A stretch of DNA of 58,102 nucleotides from Polynucleobacter sp. (GTDB taxonomy: Bacteria; Pseudomonadota; Gammaproteobacteria; Burkholderiales; Burkholderiaceae): contig JAHEBW010000003.1 of assembly GCA_024642065.1 (NCBI GenBank), forward strand, positions 1-58,102, read 5' to 3'. Positions within the stretch are counted from its first letter, which is position 1; every line of letters starts with the position of its first letter. The notes under the pieces were generated by a model. It ran no database searches. It was given only the letters and a program-made list of their open reading frames with translations, and was not told where the DNA came from. The position numbers and the translations under genes were made by a program. Below, piece by piece: positions 7,955-18,496 of the stretch.

Positions 7955-8614
7955 CTATTCAACCATGTCCATGGCATAACCCTCTACCTCGAAAAATGCT
8001 CGAGAGAGAGCCGCAACAGACTTATAAAGTTCTGCGGATGGATGGATTTCTATTGCACCGCACAAATCTGGCAACCATGAGCGCATATGCTCATTAAAAA
8101 ACTTTTTCTGCTGGGTTAGGTTGGCAATACTCAAGTCATCACCTGCGATGAGATATCTCATCACCTCACAAAGAGTGGCTATGTGATCTTCACTCTCAGT
8201 TATTTCCTCAACTGACTCAAGACCTAACTCTCCAAGAGCATCTCTTAGTCTCACCAGAGGTTTTTCGTTCAAGAACCCGGTTTGATAAAAGGAGCCATAT
8301 AAAAATATCTCTGGCTTACCAATACCGATAAACAATTCTTGGTATTCATTGGCCCATTGTTCAGCGTTAGATTCAGAAGCAACACGTACCAACTCATCCC
8401 AAGCTTGAGTCATTGCAGCTTCAGCAGGAGCGCTTGCTCCTGAGCCATAAGCAGCTGATGCAGCAATACGATGCAAAAGATCATCATCAGGCGCTCTAAA
8501 AAAGAGGCTCGCTAACAGGCCATATAAATCTGCACGAGCGACATCTTCTTCTAAACCATCAGCAGTTACTGACGTTTTCAAATCATCATCAATCTGTTTG
8601 TTCATATCACTCAT
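7955..8614 (-). CDS. TorD/DmsD-family redox enzyme maturation chaperone
   Basis: An all-helical chaperone of the TorD/DmsD/NarJ type (219 residues) that binds the Tat signal and apo-form of a molybdoenzyme until the cofactor is inserted. Family features seen are ADLYGLLASLFFRAPDD near the N-terminus, the central segment EYQELFIGIGKPEIFLYGSFYQTGF, and the acidic DHIATLCEVMRYL region. I placed the start at the ATG at 8614, which shares a base with the stop of the polyferredoxin gene (TGATG); the frame is open to a TTG three bases earlier. Its likely client is FdhA, encoded just downstream. The sequence alone does not show client specificity. Confidence 0.92.
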   Translation of the reverse strand: MSDMNKQIDDDLKTSVTADGLEEDVARADLYGLLASLFFRAPDDDLLHRIAASAAYGSGASAPAEAAMTQAWDELVRVASESNAEQWANEYQELFIGIGKPEIFLYGSFYQTGFLNEKPLVRLRDALGELGLESVEEITESEDHIATLCEVMRYLIAGDDLSIANLTQQKKFFNEHMRSWLPDLCGAIEIHPSAELYKSVAALSRAFFEVEGYAMDMVE

Positions 8615-10725
8615 CAAACCACGTCATTATCATTTGGTTTATTAATCATATCGACCACACGACAGTCGCTACACATTTTCAATCGCTCAGTTGCGGCGCC
8701 TGAGAAGGCAGCATGCAACGATAATTTACCAACCATTAACTCAACCATCTTCAAGGTGCCAAATGGTTTACCGCAGCTAATGCAGTGGAATGGTTTTGTC
8801 TCATTAAGAACGATAGTTTTCTTTCGAACTTCTGTTGTTTGCAAACGCGGTAACAAACTAATTGCATCTTCTGGGCAAGTCTTCACGCACAAGCCACATT
8901 GAACACAGTTGCGCTCAATGAATGAAAGTTGCGGTGTATCAACGTTATCGCGCAAGGCACTTTCTGGACAGGCACCTACACATGACATACACAAAGTGCA
9001 GGCATCTCGATTAATCGCTAAACCACCAATAGGTGATCCAGCACTTAATTTCAAAGGTTCCGCTTCAGTCACCTTTTGCTTAGCATGCGCCATTAAATGC
9101 TCAAGAGCAGCTTCTAAGGTTTCACGCTTTTCATCAGAAAAAGCAAAAGTTGCTGGGGGACATAAAGCATCACTTGGACGCAATGAAGCCAGCTGCTTAT
9201 CTAGAATATTTGCAACATCGGCCTGTAATAAAACAACTGAATCTTTAGCGTAACCAAGACCTTCAAGAATTGAACAGGCATGTCCAACTTGTTGAGATAA
9301 GGCAGCTTGATACTCAGGGGCCTCTTCACCACTTAAAAGAATGGCTACCTGCGAGAAACCGTGGGCAATAATACCGAGCCAAAACTCAAGACCAGTTGAT
9401 GCGCTGTGATTCAATCCCATCGGGATAACATGAGCCGGAACACCCTTGAACTGATCTCTCTTGGTTGAAGCCAATCGACCTAACTGCTCGATCAATTCCT
9501 GACCTTTTGTATCGCTATGAAGCAACAAGCTTGGAGCATTTTTAGCGCCCGCTGTTCGATAGGCTTTCGCCATCACCCTAACCTGCTGGCCAAGGTAGGA
9601 AACACTTGGATAGTTATAACGCATTGCACCAGATGGACAAACAGTAGCGCAAGCACCGCAACCCATACAAAGATTTGGGTTCACAACAACAGTGCCCTTA
9701 CCATCTCTGAATTGAGATTGAATAGCAGAGGTTGAGCAAACATCAACGCATGATGAGCAACCTACTTGACCATTACGACCATGGGCACAAATTTTTTCGT
9801 TGTATGTGAAAAACTTAGGCTTTTCAAACTCGCCAACCATGCGTGTCAATTCAGTCACCGCAATGGCTTGATCAAGCGGATCTGATTTCGGTGCAAAGTA
9901 GCCCTGAGGAGGCTGACTCATTTTGAAAAATGGTTCTTTTGAAAGATCTAAAATTAAATCCCATGTCTCTGAGCGCTCTTTTTCAATGCGATCAAAGTTA
10001 ATAGCGCCTATTGCGGAGCATGATTTGACGCAAGCACGATGGCCCTTACATTTATCAGCATCAATCTGGTAACTCAAATCAATTGCACCCTCTGGGCATG
10101 CATCAACGCAGGCGCCACAACGAGTGCACAACTCTAGATCGATTGGATTTTCTTGAGTCCATTCAATCTCGAATGCGCCAAGATAACCCTTCAGACTCTT
10201 AACTTTGCCGCTGTAGACAGGAAAATCTCTGGACTCAGGAAGAGTGCCGCCACCTGTACTAAGAACGCCAACACTTAAATCTTTTGATAAACGCTTCGCC
10301 CATTCGATTGCTACATCACCTGGGCCAATAATTAGTAAACGACCACCGCTTTGGTAATTAACGACATTCACTGGATCAGGATCAGGCAAAGAGGCTTTTG
10401 CCAACAAAGCTGAAATCTTAGGCATCGCTTGCTTAGCATCCGCAGACCAACCGCCCGTTTCACGAATATTCACAAACTTGATGGGGGCAACCAGGGCTTT
10501 TTCCTGCTCACCAGCCACTTCATCAAATAAGCGTTTTTCCTGTGTGCAGGCAATAACGATGTCATCAACACCCTGGCATGCCTGAATGAATGTCCCAATT
10601 TCTTGGCGACATAAGGCATTGCTCAACTGGAGATTTTTAGTTTCAACATCCAAACCCTTAGCTATTTGAACAATATCTAAGGGCATGGTTTGATTACAGC
10701 TACAAACAAGCGTTTTCTTTGTCAT
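8614..10725 (-). CDS. Large polyferredoxin (six Fe-S binding motifs) of the formate dehydrogenase locus
   Basis: A 703-residue cytosolic Fe-S protein with no signal peptide. From the N-terminus it shows CSC (Cys8, Cys10), a Rossmann-like RLLIIGPGDVAIEWAK (about 129-144), a ferredoxin pair at Cys200/203/206/210 and Cys226-236 (second motif atypical, CKGHRACVKSC), a further pair at Cys313-330 and Cys353-363, a long linker, a third pair at Cys576-586 and Cys607-617, and C-terminal CxxC pairs at 648/651 and 685/688 that look zinc-binding. It resembles proteins annotated as '4Fe-4S ferredoxin' beside formate dehydrogenases. Start chosen at the ATG at 10725, which has GAAGG 6 bp upstream. A role in electron supply or cofactor maturation is inference; the partner is unknown. 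Confidence 0.88.
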   Translation of the reverse strand: MTKKTLVCSCNQTMPLDIVQIAKGLDVETKNLQLSNALCRQEIGTFIQACQGVDDIVIACTQEKRLFDEVAGEQEKALVAPIKFVNIRETGGWSADAKQAMPKISALLAKASLPDPDPVNVVNYQSGGRLLIIGPGDVAIEWAKRLSKDLSVGVLSTGGGTLPESRDFPVYSGKVKSLKGYLGAFEIEWTQENPIDLELCTRCGACVDACPEGAIDLSYQIDADKCKGHRACVKSCSAIGAINFDRIEKERSETWDLILDLSKEPFFKMSQPPQGYFAPKSDPLDQAIAVTELTRMVGEFEKPKFFTYNEKICAHGRNGQVGCSSCVDVCSTSAIQSQFRDGKGTVVVNPNLCMGCGACATVCPSGAMRYNYPSVSYLGQQVRVMAKAYRTAGAKNAPSLLLHSDTKGQELIEQLGRLASTKRDQFKGVPAHVIPMGLNHSASTGLEFWLGIIAHGFSQVAILLSGEEAPEYQAALSQQVGHACSILEGLGYAKDSVVLLQADVANILDKQLASLRPSDALCPPATFAFSDEKRETLEAALEHLMAHAKQKVTEAEPLKLSAGSPIGGLAINRDACTLCMSCVGACPESALRDNVDTPQLSFIERNCVQCGLCVKTCPEDAISLLPRLQTTEVRKKTIVLNETKPFHCISCGKPFGTLKMVELMVGKLSLHAAFSGAATERLKMCSDCRVVDMINKPNDNDVV

Positions 10726-10801
10726 CCTCAACCTTCAACCTTTAAGCAACATGCTTGTCGGCTTTTATTTTTAATAACTTGGCTTAAGTAACTTAAAGAT
10801 C

Positions 10802-11479
10802 TCAAGCAGTTTTGTTATTTGTATTTATCGTTTCTTGCGAATTTTCTATTTCTAGTGATTTTGCAGAATTGTCAGCTTTTATACCACTAGAGTTTTCATC
10901 AGGTATTAAAGATGCATTCTCCCCAGCCAAAGATGCTATTTTTTCAGACTCTTTCAGAGACTCTTCTTGATCTAACTTGCTCAGACGCTCCTCATAGTCT
11001 TTTCTCTCGAGAAGCTCGGCTTGATGGTCTTGCTCCTTTTCCTCTGCAGTTTTGAATAAGCCCAGCATTTGTGACTGATTCATTTTTTTCAACATGTCTA
11101 AAGGAATAGGGTCAGACTTGTTGTAATCATCGATGTAAATATCCAAGCCATCCATGATGTTGTAGTGAGGATCTGAGAATAATTGGCGCATCGCCGCTTG
11201 CTGAACCGCCGGATCAACTCCTGGCTGAACAAATACTGAATAGTCTGAGTCTTTAGTCAACTTCAGAACATCATCCAGAGTTGGCATGCTGGGTGCCTTG
11301 GGCGTTGCATCGACAGAATCATGAGATTCAGGTGTTGCAACGGCGCCCTGTGGTGCCGCAACTGGATTAATGGTGGATGGAGCTGAGGGTTGAGTTTTTG
11401 GCTTTGATTGATCCAAGTCCGGCTCATTAACATCAAGGCCGGACTTACGCTTAGACCATCGATTTAAAAAACCTGACAT
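10802..11479 (-). CDS. DUF3306 domain protein
   Basis: Function not known; pattern matches the DUF3306 family. The 225-residue protein starts MSGFLNRWSKRK, has a low-complexity Pro/Ser/Ala linker (about 25-75), then the conserved core PTLDDVLKLTKDSDYSVFV and the segment around LFSDPHYNIMDGLDIYIDDY (about 75-165). A charged coiled-coil-like tail follows. No signal peptide, membrane helix or cysteine ligand set is seen, so it is probably cytosolic. Its ATG overlaps the DUF3305 stop by one base (TAATG), so the two are translationally coupled. The pair is regularly found with formate dehydrogenase genes, which suggests a maturation or regulatory role (inference). Confidence 0.88.
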   Translation of the reverse strand: MSGFLNRWSKRKSGLDVNEPDLDQSKPKTQPSAPSTINPVAAPQGAVATPESHDSVDATPKAPSMPTLDDVLKLTKDSDYSVFVQPGVDPAVQQAAMRQLFSDPHYNIMDGLDIYIDDYNKSDPIPLDMLKKMNQSQMLGLFKTAEEKEQDHQAELLERKDYEERLSKLDQEESLKESEKIASLAGENASLIPDENSSGIKADNSAKSLEIENSQETINTNNKTA

Positions 11480-12003
11480 TAGCGAACCCCATCATCTTTT
11501 GGTCGGTGAGCACCTTTAAATGAAACCGGGCGTGCTCGTTTTTTGGGCTCTGGTTTGTAATTTTCTTGCACAAAGTCAGATAACCAAGCGGCTGTTTCAG
11601 AATCGAGAGGAATATTCTCAACCGTTTCACCGCCGTCCAACAATCTTCCAGCCTCGTAATAACTGACACTTAAAAAGTGAGGGACAGCAATAGGCTCAGC
11701 ACCGTCAGGATGATCTTCAAGACGCCACATAACAAACCAAGCCGGCTTAGTAGCAGTCGAGTTGAGGTAATAGCCCTCCGCCTCATCAGGATGCAACTGC
11801 AGCTCAAAGCCTTTGTAAAGCCACCTTTCAGCCTTGTCGTCTTTCCTCATACAAACGGCTGATCTACCAGCAATCTCAAGATCAACTTGTTGATGAGCAA
11901 ATTGGCCAATATCGAAAACAACCTCATCCAAGGTCCAACGATAGGACTGCCAAGGGTTATCAATAAACTCCTTGCGCATCACGACAGCCAACTTTAGTTT
12001 CAT
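11479..12003 (-). CDS. DUF3305 domain protein
   Basis: Function not known; pattern matches the DUF3305 family. The 174-residue protein opens with VVMRKEFIDNPWQSYRWTL, the family signature, and holds YKGFELQLHPDEAEGYYLN and PAWFVMWRLED in the middle. The C-terminus is basic (RARPVSFKGAHRPKDDG). No export signal or metal-binding motif is seen. It follows apbC by 13 bp and is coupled to DUF3306, so apbC, DUF3305, DUF3306, polyferredoxin and the chaperone may form one transcript that runs ahead of the structural genes. Confidence 0.88.
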   Translation of the reverse strand: MKLKLAVVMRKEFIDNPWQSYRWTLDEVVFDIGQFAHQQVDLEIAGRSAVCMRKDDKAERWLYKGFELQLHPDEAEGYYLNSTATKPAWFVMWRLEDHPDGAEPIAVPHFLSVSYYEAGRLLDGGETVENIPLDSETAAWLSDFVQENYKPEPKKRARPVSFKGAHRPKDDGVR

Positions 12004-12016
12004 ATCTATGGAGGCT

Positions 12017-13105
12017 CTAGGTATTTTTAATAACGATAGTTGGGAACTTGCTACTCATGTCTTTAGCCATTTGAGCAACTTGTATAGCTATCTTACGTGC
12101 AATGCCTTTGTAAATCGCACTAATAGCACCATCAGGATCTTCAACCACAGTAGGTCTTCCAGAGTCAGCCTGCAAACGAATCGATAGGTTCAAAGGCAAA
12201 CTTCCTAAGAACTCAGCGCCATATTCAGCACACATCTTCTTGCCACCATCTTGACCAAAAATATGCTCTTCATGATTGCAGTTAGGGCAAACATAAGTAC
12301 TCATATTTTCAACAATACCAATAATAGGTATACCGACTTTTTCGAACATTTTTAGACCCTTGCGCGCGTCTAGCAATGCAATGTCTTGAGGGGTGGTCAC
12401 AATGACCGCGCCAGTCACTGGCACTTTTTGTGAAAGAGTTAACTGAATATCGCCAGTACCTGGAGGCATATCAACAATTAAGTAATCCAAATCACGCCAG
12501 TTGGTTTGGCGCAATAACTGCTCCAAGGCTGAGGTAACCATCGGGCCACGCCAAACCATTGGGCTATCAGGCTCAATTAAGAAACCGATGGAGATAGCCT
12601 GGATGCCATGCCCTTCCATAGGCTCGATCGTGTTGTCAGTAATGGACTCCGGTCTACCTGTAATGCCCAGCATCATTGGTTGGCTTGGGCCATAAATATC
12701 AGCATCCAACATACCAACCGTAGCACCCTCGGCAGCCAAGGCTAAAGCCAAATTGACGGCTGTAGTTGACTTACCCACTCCGCCTTTACCACTGGAGATA
12801 GCAATGATATTTTTCACGTTAGGTAAAAGGCTCACACCTCTTTGAACAGAGTGGGCCACAATATTCATCGTGACATTTGGGCTGACATTTTTAACGCCAG
12901 GTAGATCACGTAAACCTGCAATAACCGACTTTCGGATAAGGTCAATTTGACTCTTAGCTGGATAACCCAAAATCACATCCAAGGTCACATCGCCATTCTC
13001 AACCTTAATATTTTTGACAGATTTTGTAGTTATTAAATCTTTGCCAGTATTAGGATCTATAACGCTTTGAAGCGCTTTTTGTACATTTTCTACTGTTACA
13101 GACAC
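12017..13105 (-). CDS. apbC: Iron-sulfur cluster carrier protein ApbC (Mrp/NBP35 family P-loop ATPase)
   Basis: Binds and transfers Fe-S clusters to target enzymes. The 362-residue protein has an N-terminal MIP18-like domain (DUF59, about 1-80), the deviant Walker A GKGGVGKSTTAVNLA (about 110-124), MPPGTGDIQL, and the cluster-binding pair CPNC (in STYVCPNCNHEE). The start is GTG at 13105, with AGGAG 6 bp upstream; the ATG two bases earlier is out of frame and stops at once. It is divergent from metG, the arrangement I expect in Burkholderiaceae. It is a housekeeping gene, but here it leads into the formate maturation genes with only 13 bp spacing. Confidence 0.95.
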   Translation of the reverse strand: MSVTVENVQKALQSVIDPNTGKDLITTKSVKNIKVENGDVTLDVILGYPAKSQIDLIRKSVIAGLRDLPGVKNVSPNVTMNIVAHSVQRGVSLLPNVKNIIAISSGKGGVGKSTTAVNLALALAAEGATVGMLDADIYGPSQPMMLGITGRPESITDNTIEPMEGHGIQAISIGFLIEPDSPMVWRGPMVTSALEQLLRQTNWRDLDYLIVDMPPGTGDIQLTLSQKVPVTGAVIVTTPQDIALLDARKGLKMFEKVGIPIIGIVENMSTYVCPNCNHEEHIFGQDGGKKMCAEYGAEFLGSLPLNLSIRLQADSGRPTVVEDPDGAISAIYKGIARKIAIQVAQMAKDMSSKFPTIVIKNT

Positions 13106-13166
13106 ATCTATCTCCTAGTACTTTTTATATAAATTAGCTAGTTACTATATCCGCAGACTAAAATCT

Positions 13167-14834
13167 ATGCCTATGCGTCGAATTTTAGTTACCTCTGCCC
13201 TTCCTTATGCCAATGGCCAAATCCATATCGGTCACTTGGTTGAATACATCCAAACCGACATCTGGGTTCGCTTTCAGAGAATGCGCGGCCATGAAGTTCA
13301 TTACGTAGGGGCTGATGATACCCATGGTACCCCGATCATGCTCCGAGCTGAAAAAGAGGGCATCACTCCTAAGGAGTTGATTGCCAACGTTTGGAAAGAG
13401 CATAAACGAGATTTTGATGATTTTTGGGTGTCATTTGATAACTACTATTCAACTGATAGCGAAGAAAATAAAGTTTTATCCCAAGAGATCTATCTCAAGC
13501 TTAGAGATGCTGGCCTGATTGAAAAGCGTGCCATTGAACAAGCCTATGACCCCGTCAAAGAAATGTTCTTACCAGACCGCTTTATTAAAGGTGAATGCCC
13601 GAAGTGCGGCGCCAAGGATCAATACGGCGATTCTTGCGAAAAGTGCGGTGCAACTTATGCTCCAACTGATTTAAAGAATCCGTTCTCAGTAATGAGTGGT
13701 GCCACACCGATCCGCAAAGTATCTGACCACTATTTCTTCAAATTATCAGATCCTCGTTGCGAGGCATTCTTGCGCGACTGGACACAGGTCAAGACCCCAT
13801 TGCAACCAGAAGCTCGTAACAAAATGAAAGAATGGGTGGGTGAGCCTGGCGAGAGCAAGTTAGGCGACTGGGATATCTCTCGTGACGCCCCTTACTTTGG
13901 TTTTGAAATCCCAGATGCTCCAGGCAAGTACTTTTACGTTTGGCTAGACGCACCGATTGGTTACTACGCCAGCTTTTTAAATTTATGCAAACAAAAAGGT
14001 CTTAACTTTGATGAGTGGACAAAGGCTGACTCAACAACAGAGCAGTATCACTTCATCGGTAAAGATATTTTGTATTTCCACACTCTATTCTGGCCAGCAA
14101 CTTTAGAGTTCTCTGGCTATAGAACACCGACCAACGTATTTGCTCATGGCTTCTTAACTGTTGATGGCGAGAAGATGAGTAAGTCACGTGGCACATTTAT
14201 CACCGCTCATAGCGTGATTGAGTGCGGCTTGAATCCAGAATGGCTTCGTTATTATTTTGCTGCGAAATTAAACGCCAGCATGGAAGATCTTGATTTAAAT
14301 CTTCAAGACTTCACGGCACGCGTTAATAGTGACTTATTAGGCAAATATATCAATATCGCTAGTCGCAGCGCAGGCTTCTTAGTGAAGCGTTTCGGCGGCA
14401 TTGTTGATGATGCAGCCATGAATCATCCTTTACTTTCTCAGCTAGCAGAAGCAAGCGATGAGATTGCAGAGCTCTATGAATCTCGCGAATTTGCTAAAGC
14501 ATTGCGTCGCGTCATGGAGTTAGCAGATGCCGTCAATGGTTTCGTTGATACCAACAAACCTTGGGAAATTGCTAAAGACCCTGCTCGCGAACAAGAACTA
14601 CAAACAATTTGCAGCATCACCCTGGAAGCTTTTAGAAGACTAACGCTCTACTTAAAGCCAGTTGTTCCTCAAGTAGCTGCAGGCGTTGAAAAGTTCTTTG
14701 GTATTCCAGCAATGACTTGGGGCGACATTAATAAGCCTCTCAACAGCAAGCAACCAGTTCAAGCTTATCAACACCTCATGACAAGAATTGATCCTGCATT
14801 GATCGATCAATTGATTGCCGCCAACCAGCAATGA
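13167..14834 (+). CDS. metG: Methionine-tRNA ligase, short form
   Basis: Charges tRNA-Met with methionine. HIGH motif at residues 20-23 (QIHIGH), zinc knuckle Cys144/147/157/160 and KMSKS at 336-340 are all present, so the catalytic and anticodon-binding domains are intact. At 555 residues it stops about where the E. coli enzyme's monomeric core ends (E. coli 677 residues); the C-terminal EMAP/Trbp111-like tRNA-binding dimerisation domain is missing. The stop codon overlaps the ATG of the SulP gene (ATGA), so this is a natural end rather than a frameshift that I can see. Two in-frame ATGs (13167 and 13173) are possible starts. Confidence 0.96.
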   Translation: MPMRRILVTSALPYANGQIHIGHLVEYIQTDIWVRFQRMRGHEVHYVGADDTHGTPIMLRAEKEGITPKELIANVWKEHKRDFDDFWVSFDNYYSTDSEENKVLSQEIYLKLRDAGLIEKRAIEQAYDPVKEMFLPDRFIKGECPKCGAKDQYGDSCEKCGATYAPTDLKNPFSVMSGATPIRKVSDHYFFKLSDPRCEAFLRDWTQVKTPLQPEARNKMKEWVGEPGESKLGDWDISRDAPYFGFEIPDAPGKYFYVWLDAPIGYYASFLNLCKQKGLNFDEWTKADSTTEQYHFIGKDILYFHTLFWPATLEFSGYRTPTNVFAHGFLTVDGEKMSKSRGTFITAHSVIECGLNPEWLRYYFAAKLNASMEDLDLNLQDFTARVNSDLLGKYINIASRSAGFLVKRFGGIVDDAAMNHPLLSQLAEASDEIAELYESREFAKALRRVMELADAVNGFVDTNKPWEIAKDPAREQELQTICSITLEAFRRLTLYLKPVVPQVAAGVEKFFGIPAMTWGDINKPLNSKQPVQAYQHLMTRIDPALIDQLIAANQQ

Positions 14835-16558
14835 TTAACTTAGCGCGTTTTCGACCAAAAATCTTAGACGCCGCTAAAGGCTACTCTTCTCAAGACTTTT
14901 TTAAAGATCTGAGTAGTGGCATTACTGTTGGGGTGATCGCACTTCCTCTTGCTATTGCATTTGCAATTGCCTCTGGACTCAAACCAGAAGCTGGTCTCAT
15001 TTCTGCCGTGATTGGTGGTTTTTTAATTTCAGCCTTCGGTGGTAGCAAAGTTCAAATTGGCGGTCCCGCTGGTGCATTTGTAGTGATCGTGTATGCGATT
15101 GTTGAGCGCTATGGCGTTGCCAACCTGATCGTATCGACATTCTTTGCGGGCATACTTTTATTCACCATGGGCCTTTTTAGAGTGGGCAACCTCATCCGCT
15201 TTATTCCTGTAGCCATCATCATTGGCTTTACAAGTGGCATTGCGGTTCTTATTGGCTTTTCACAAGTTCGAGATGCCTTAGGTTTAGAAATAGAAAAGCT
15301 TCCAGGCGATTTCTTTTCACAAATTAAAGCGTTTGCACTTCATCTGGATACGGCCAATCCTCATGCCATTATTTTGTTTGTGATCTCCCTATGCACGATC
15401 ATCCTATGGCCCAAACTCATTAGCCCACTTGTAAAAAAATGGACGTGGCTTAGCAATATCCCCGGAATTATTGTGGCTCTGATTGGCGTATCAATTGCAG
15501 CAGATTTTTTTGATTTGTCTGTTGTGACAATTGGCAGTAGATTCGGTGAAATCCCGAACGGCATCCCTGCACCTACCATTCCTAAGCTTGACTGGGAAAC
15601 AGCCAAACATTTGTTTGCACCAACATTAACAATTGCCATTCTAGGCGCCATAGAGTCTTTGCTATGCGCCAGAGTTGCTGACAACTTATCTGATGACAAA
15701 CATGATCCCAATCAAGAATTGATGGGTCAAGGCATAGCCAATATGGTTGTTCCTTTTTTTGGCGGACTTCCAGTCACAGGAACCATTGCAAGAACCGCAA
15801 CTAATGCAAAAGCTGGTGCAAAAAGTCCTATCTCAGGAATCACCCACGCACTAGTGATTTTATTAATCATGTTGATTGCAGCACCATTAGCTGCTCATAT
15901 TCCTATGGCAGTGTTAGCCGCCATCTTGATTTATATCGCTTGGAATATGTTTGATTTGCATGAATTCAAACGTCTCAAACAGTTCAACGTCACTTACCGA
16001 TCTATCTTATTGGGCACATTCTTCCTCACAGTGGTTTTTGATCTCACTGTTGCTGTAGAGGTAGGTCTTGTCTTGGCCTGCATTTTCTTTATTTACAGAA
16101 TTTCTTCTTTAACTCAAATTGAGCAACTCGAACTTCCACAGGATTTTGTTCAACAGGATGAGTTAGCTTTATTCCAAGACAGCAAAACCAATCATCTTGT
16201 TCAAGCTTATGGCATTTATGGGTCATTATTTTTTGGGGCTATTGATAAGGTTGAAGATCTCTTCAATCCGCTTGATGTCACAAAGCCAGCACCCAAAGTC
16301 ATGATTTTAGAAATGCATCAACTCATTAATATTGATACAAGTGGCATTGATGCATTAAAAATATTGGCCAAAAACCTCCAAAAACGAGATGGCACCCTGA
16401 TTGTTTGCGCAGCGAACCCCCAACCAGCATCGCTCATGTTTAGAAGTGGTTTTATTGCTGAAATTGGCGAAGAAAATGCCTTAATCGACCTAGAAACCGC
16501 TTACAACAGGGCTAGAGCCATCTTGGCAGACTCCTGTAAGGTAATTGTAGGAAGTTGA
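14831..16558 (+). CDS. SulP-family anion transporter with STAS domain
   Basis: A multi-pass inner-membrane transporter (575 residues) of the SLC26/SulP family, moving sulfate, bicarbonate or another small anion. The N-terminal half has the family segments [26 protein letters not shown] split over helices 1 and 2, [18 protein letters not shown], and the conserved [14 protein letters not shown]. The STAS domain occupies about residues 440-565 with the [16 protein letters not shown] loop. Its start overlaps the metG stop by four bases. The substrate cannot be read from sequence; the sulfate assimilation genes are far away, so bicarbonate is as likely as sulfate. Confidence 0.92.
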   Translation: MINLARFRPKILDAAKGYSSQDFFKDLSSGITVGVIALPLAIAFAIASGLKPEAGLISAVIGGFLISAFGGSKVQIGGPAGAFVVIVYAIVERYGVANLIVSTFFAGILLFTMGLFRVGNLIRFIPVAIIIGFTSGIAVLIGFSQVRDALGLEIEKLPGDFFSQIKAFALHLDTANPHAIILFVISLCTIILWPKLISPLVKKWTWLSNIPGIIVALIGVSIAADFFDLSVVTIGSRFGEIPNGIPAPTIPKLDWETAKHLFAPTLTIAILGAIESLLCARVADNLSDDKHDPNQELMGQGIANMVVPFFGGLPVTGTIARTATNAKAGAKSPISGITHALVILLIMLIAAPLAAHIPMAVLAAILIYIAWNMFDLHEFKRLKQFNVTYRSILLGTFFLTVVFDLTVAVEVGLVLACIFFIYRISSLTQIEQLELPQDFVQQDELALFQDSKTNHLVQAYGIYGSLFFGAIDKVEDLFNPLDVTKPAPKVMILEMHQLINIDTSGIDALKILAKNLQKRDGTLIVCAANPQPASLMFRSGFIAEIGEENALIDLETAYNRARAILADSCKVIVGS

Positions 16559-16587
16559 CCCCGTTAAATCGCTACAATTGACAGACT

Positions 16588-16770
16588 ATGGCTCAATACA
16601 AATCAAATATCTCACTTTTCCTGGAAGAGTTAAAAACTCAACAGCCTGATTTAGAACAGGCTCAGCAGGAAGGTCGCGCCCTTTTATGGGATAAAGCACC
16701 TATCAGCCCAGATGATCAAAAACGCAATCAAATCGCACGCGTGAAGCAGAAAGCTTACGTTTATCAATGA
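16588..16770 (+). CDS. DUF3460 family small protein
   Basis: A 60-residue basic/acidic cytosolic protein matching DUF3460, which is largely confined to beta-proteobacteria. Seen are MAQYKSNISLFLEELK at the start, the segment EGRALLWDKAPIS (29-41) and the tail ARVKQKAYVYQ. It precedes scpA and overlaps it by four bases (ATGA). No function is established. No clear Shine-Dalgarno precedes the ATG; a TACAAT box at 16573-16578 is only 9 bp upstream, so a very short leader is possible. Confidence 0.9.
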   Translation: MAQYKSNISLFLEELKTQQPDLEQAQQEGRALLWDKAPISPDDQKRNQIARVKQKAYVYQ

Positions 16771-17603
16771 GTGATTTGCTAAGCGCCGTTCCGGAAGTTA
16801 CTGATGGCATGTCAGAGTCATTCGCCAGGTTATATGGCGAACCTCTGTTTCAATTGCCGTCTGATTTATATATTCCGCCAGACGCCTTAGAAATTTTCTT
16901 AGAGGCTTTTGAAGGCCCTCTAGACTTATTGCTCTACCTAATCCGCAAGCAAAACTTTAACGTTTTAGATATTCCAATGGCAGAGGTTACCAAGCAATAT
17001 CTTGGTTACATCGAACAAATTCGTCGCACGAATTTGGAACTTGCCGCTGAATACCTATTAATGGCTGCCATGCTGATTGAAATCAAATCACGCATGCTCT
17101 TGCCAATGAAGAAGGCAGACAGCGATGAGGAAGTAGAAGATCCTCGCGCAGAGTTGGTTCGTCGTTTATTAGAGTACGAGCGCATGAAGTTGGCAGCTCA
17201 AGAGCTCGACAAAATGCCAGTTCTAGGCCGTGACTTTTATAAAGCCAGCGGTCACGTTGATACAACTGTTGCTATTTCTTGGCCAGACATCAACCCCAAC
17301 GATATTCAAGCAGCCTGGAAAGATGTTTTATATCGAGCCAAGCTCAATCAACACCACACGATCAGTCGCGAGCAGTTATCAGTTCGTGACTTCATGACTC
17401 GTATTTTGCGTCGCCTTCAAGGTGAGCGTTTTATCGAATTTACAGATTTATTTGAAGAAGCTATCGCAACAGGTCAAGGTGCCCCCATGGTGGTCGTTAA
17501 CTTTATTGCGATGTTAGAGCTATCTAGAGAATCCCTTATTGAAATTACTCAGGCTGAGCCATACGCGCCGATCTATGTGCGTCTTGCATACTCACCGAAC
17601 TAA
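16767..17603 (+). CDS. scpA: Segregation and condensation protein A
   Basis: The kleisin subunit of the SMC-ScpAB condensin complex, which organises and segregates the chromosome. The 278-residue protein has the family opening EAFEGPLDLLLYLIRKQNFNV in parts (about residues 47-67), DIPMAEVTKQYL and the helical AAEYLLMAAMLIEIKSRMLLP region, with the winged-helix C-terminus ending in YAPIYVRL. It is coupled to the DUF3460 gene upstream; panC follows after 38 bp. Confidence 0.94.
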   Translation: MSDLLSAVPEVTDGMSESFARLYGEPLFQLPSDLYIPPDALEIFLEAFEGPLDLLLYLIRKQNFNVLDIPMAEVTKQYLGYIEQIRRTNLELAAEYLLMAAMLIEIKSRMLLPMKKADSDEEVEDPRAELVRRLLEYERMKLAAQELDKMPVLGRDFYKASGHVDTTVAISWPDINPNDIQAAWKDVLYRAKLNQHHTISREQLSVRDFMTRILRRLQGERFIEFTDLFEEAIATGQGAPMVVVNFIAMLELSRESLIEITQAEPYAPIYVRLAYSPN

Positions 17604-17623
17604 TTTTCACCATTCACTTTTAA

Positions 17624-18490
<867 letters not shown>

Positions 18491-18496
18491 ATAGTG

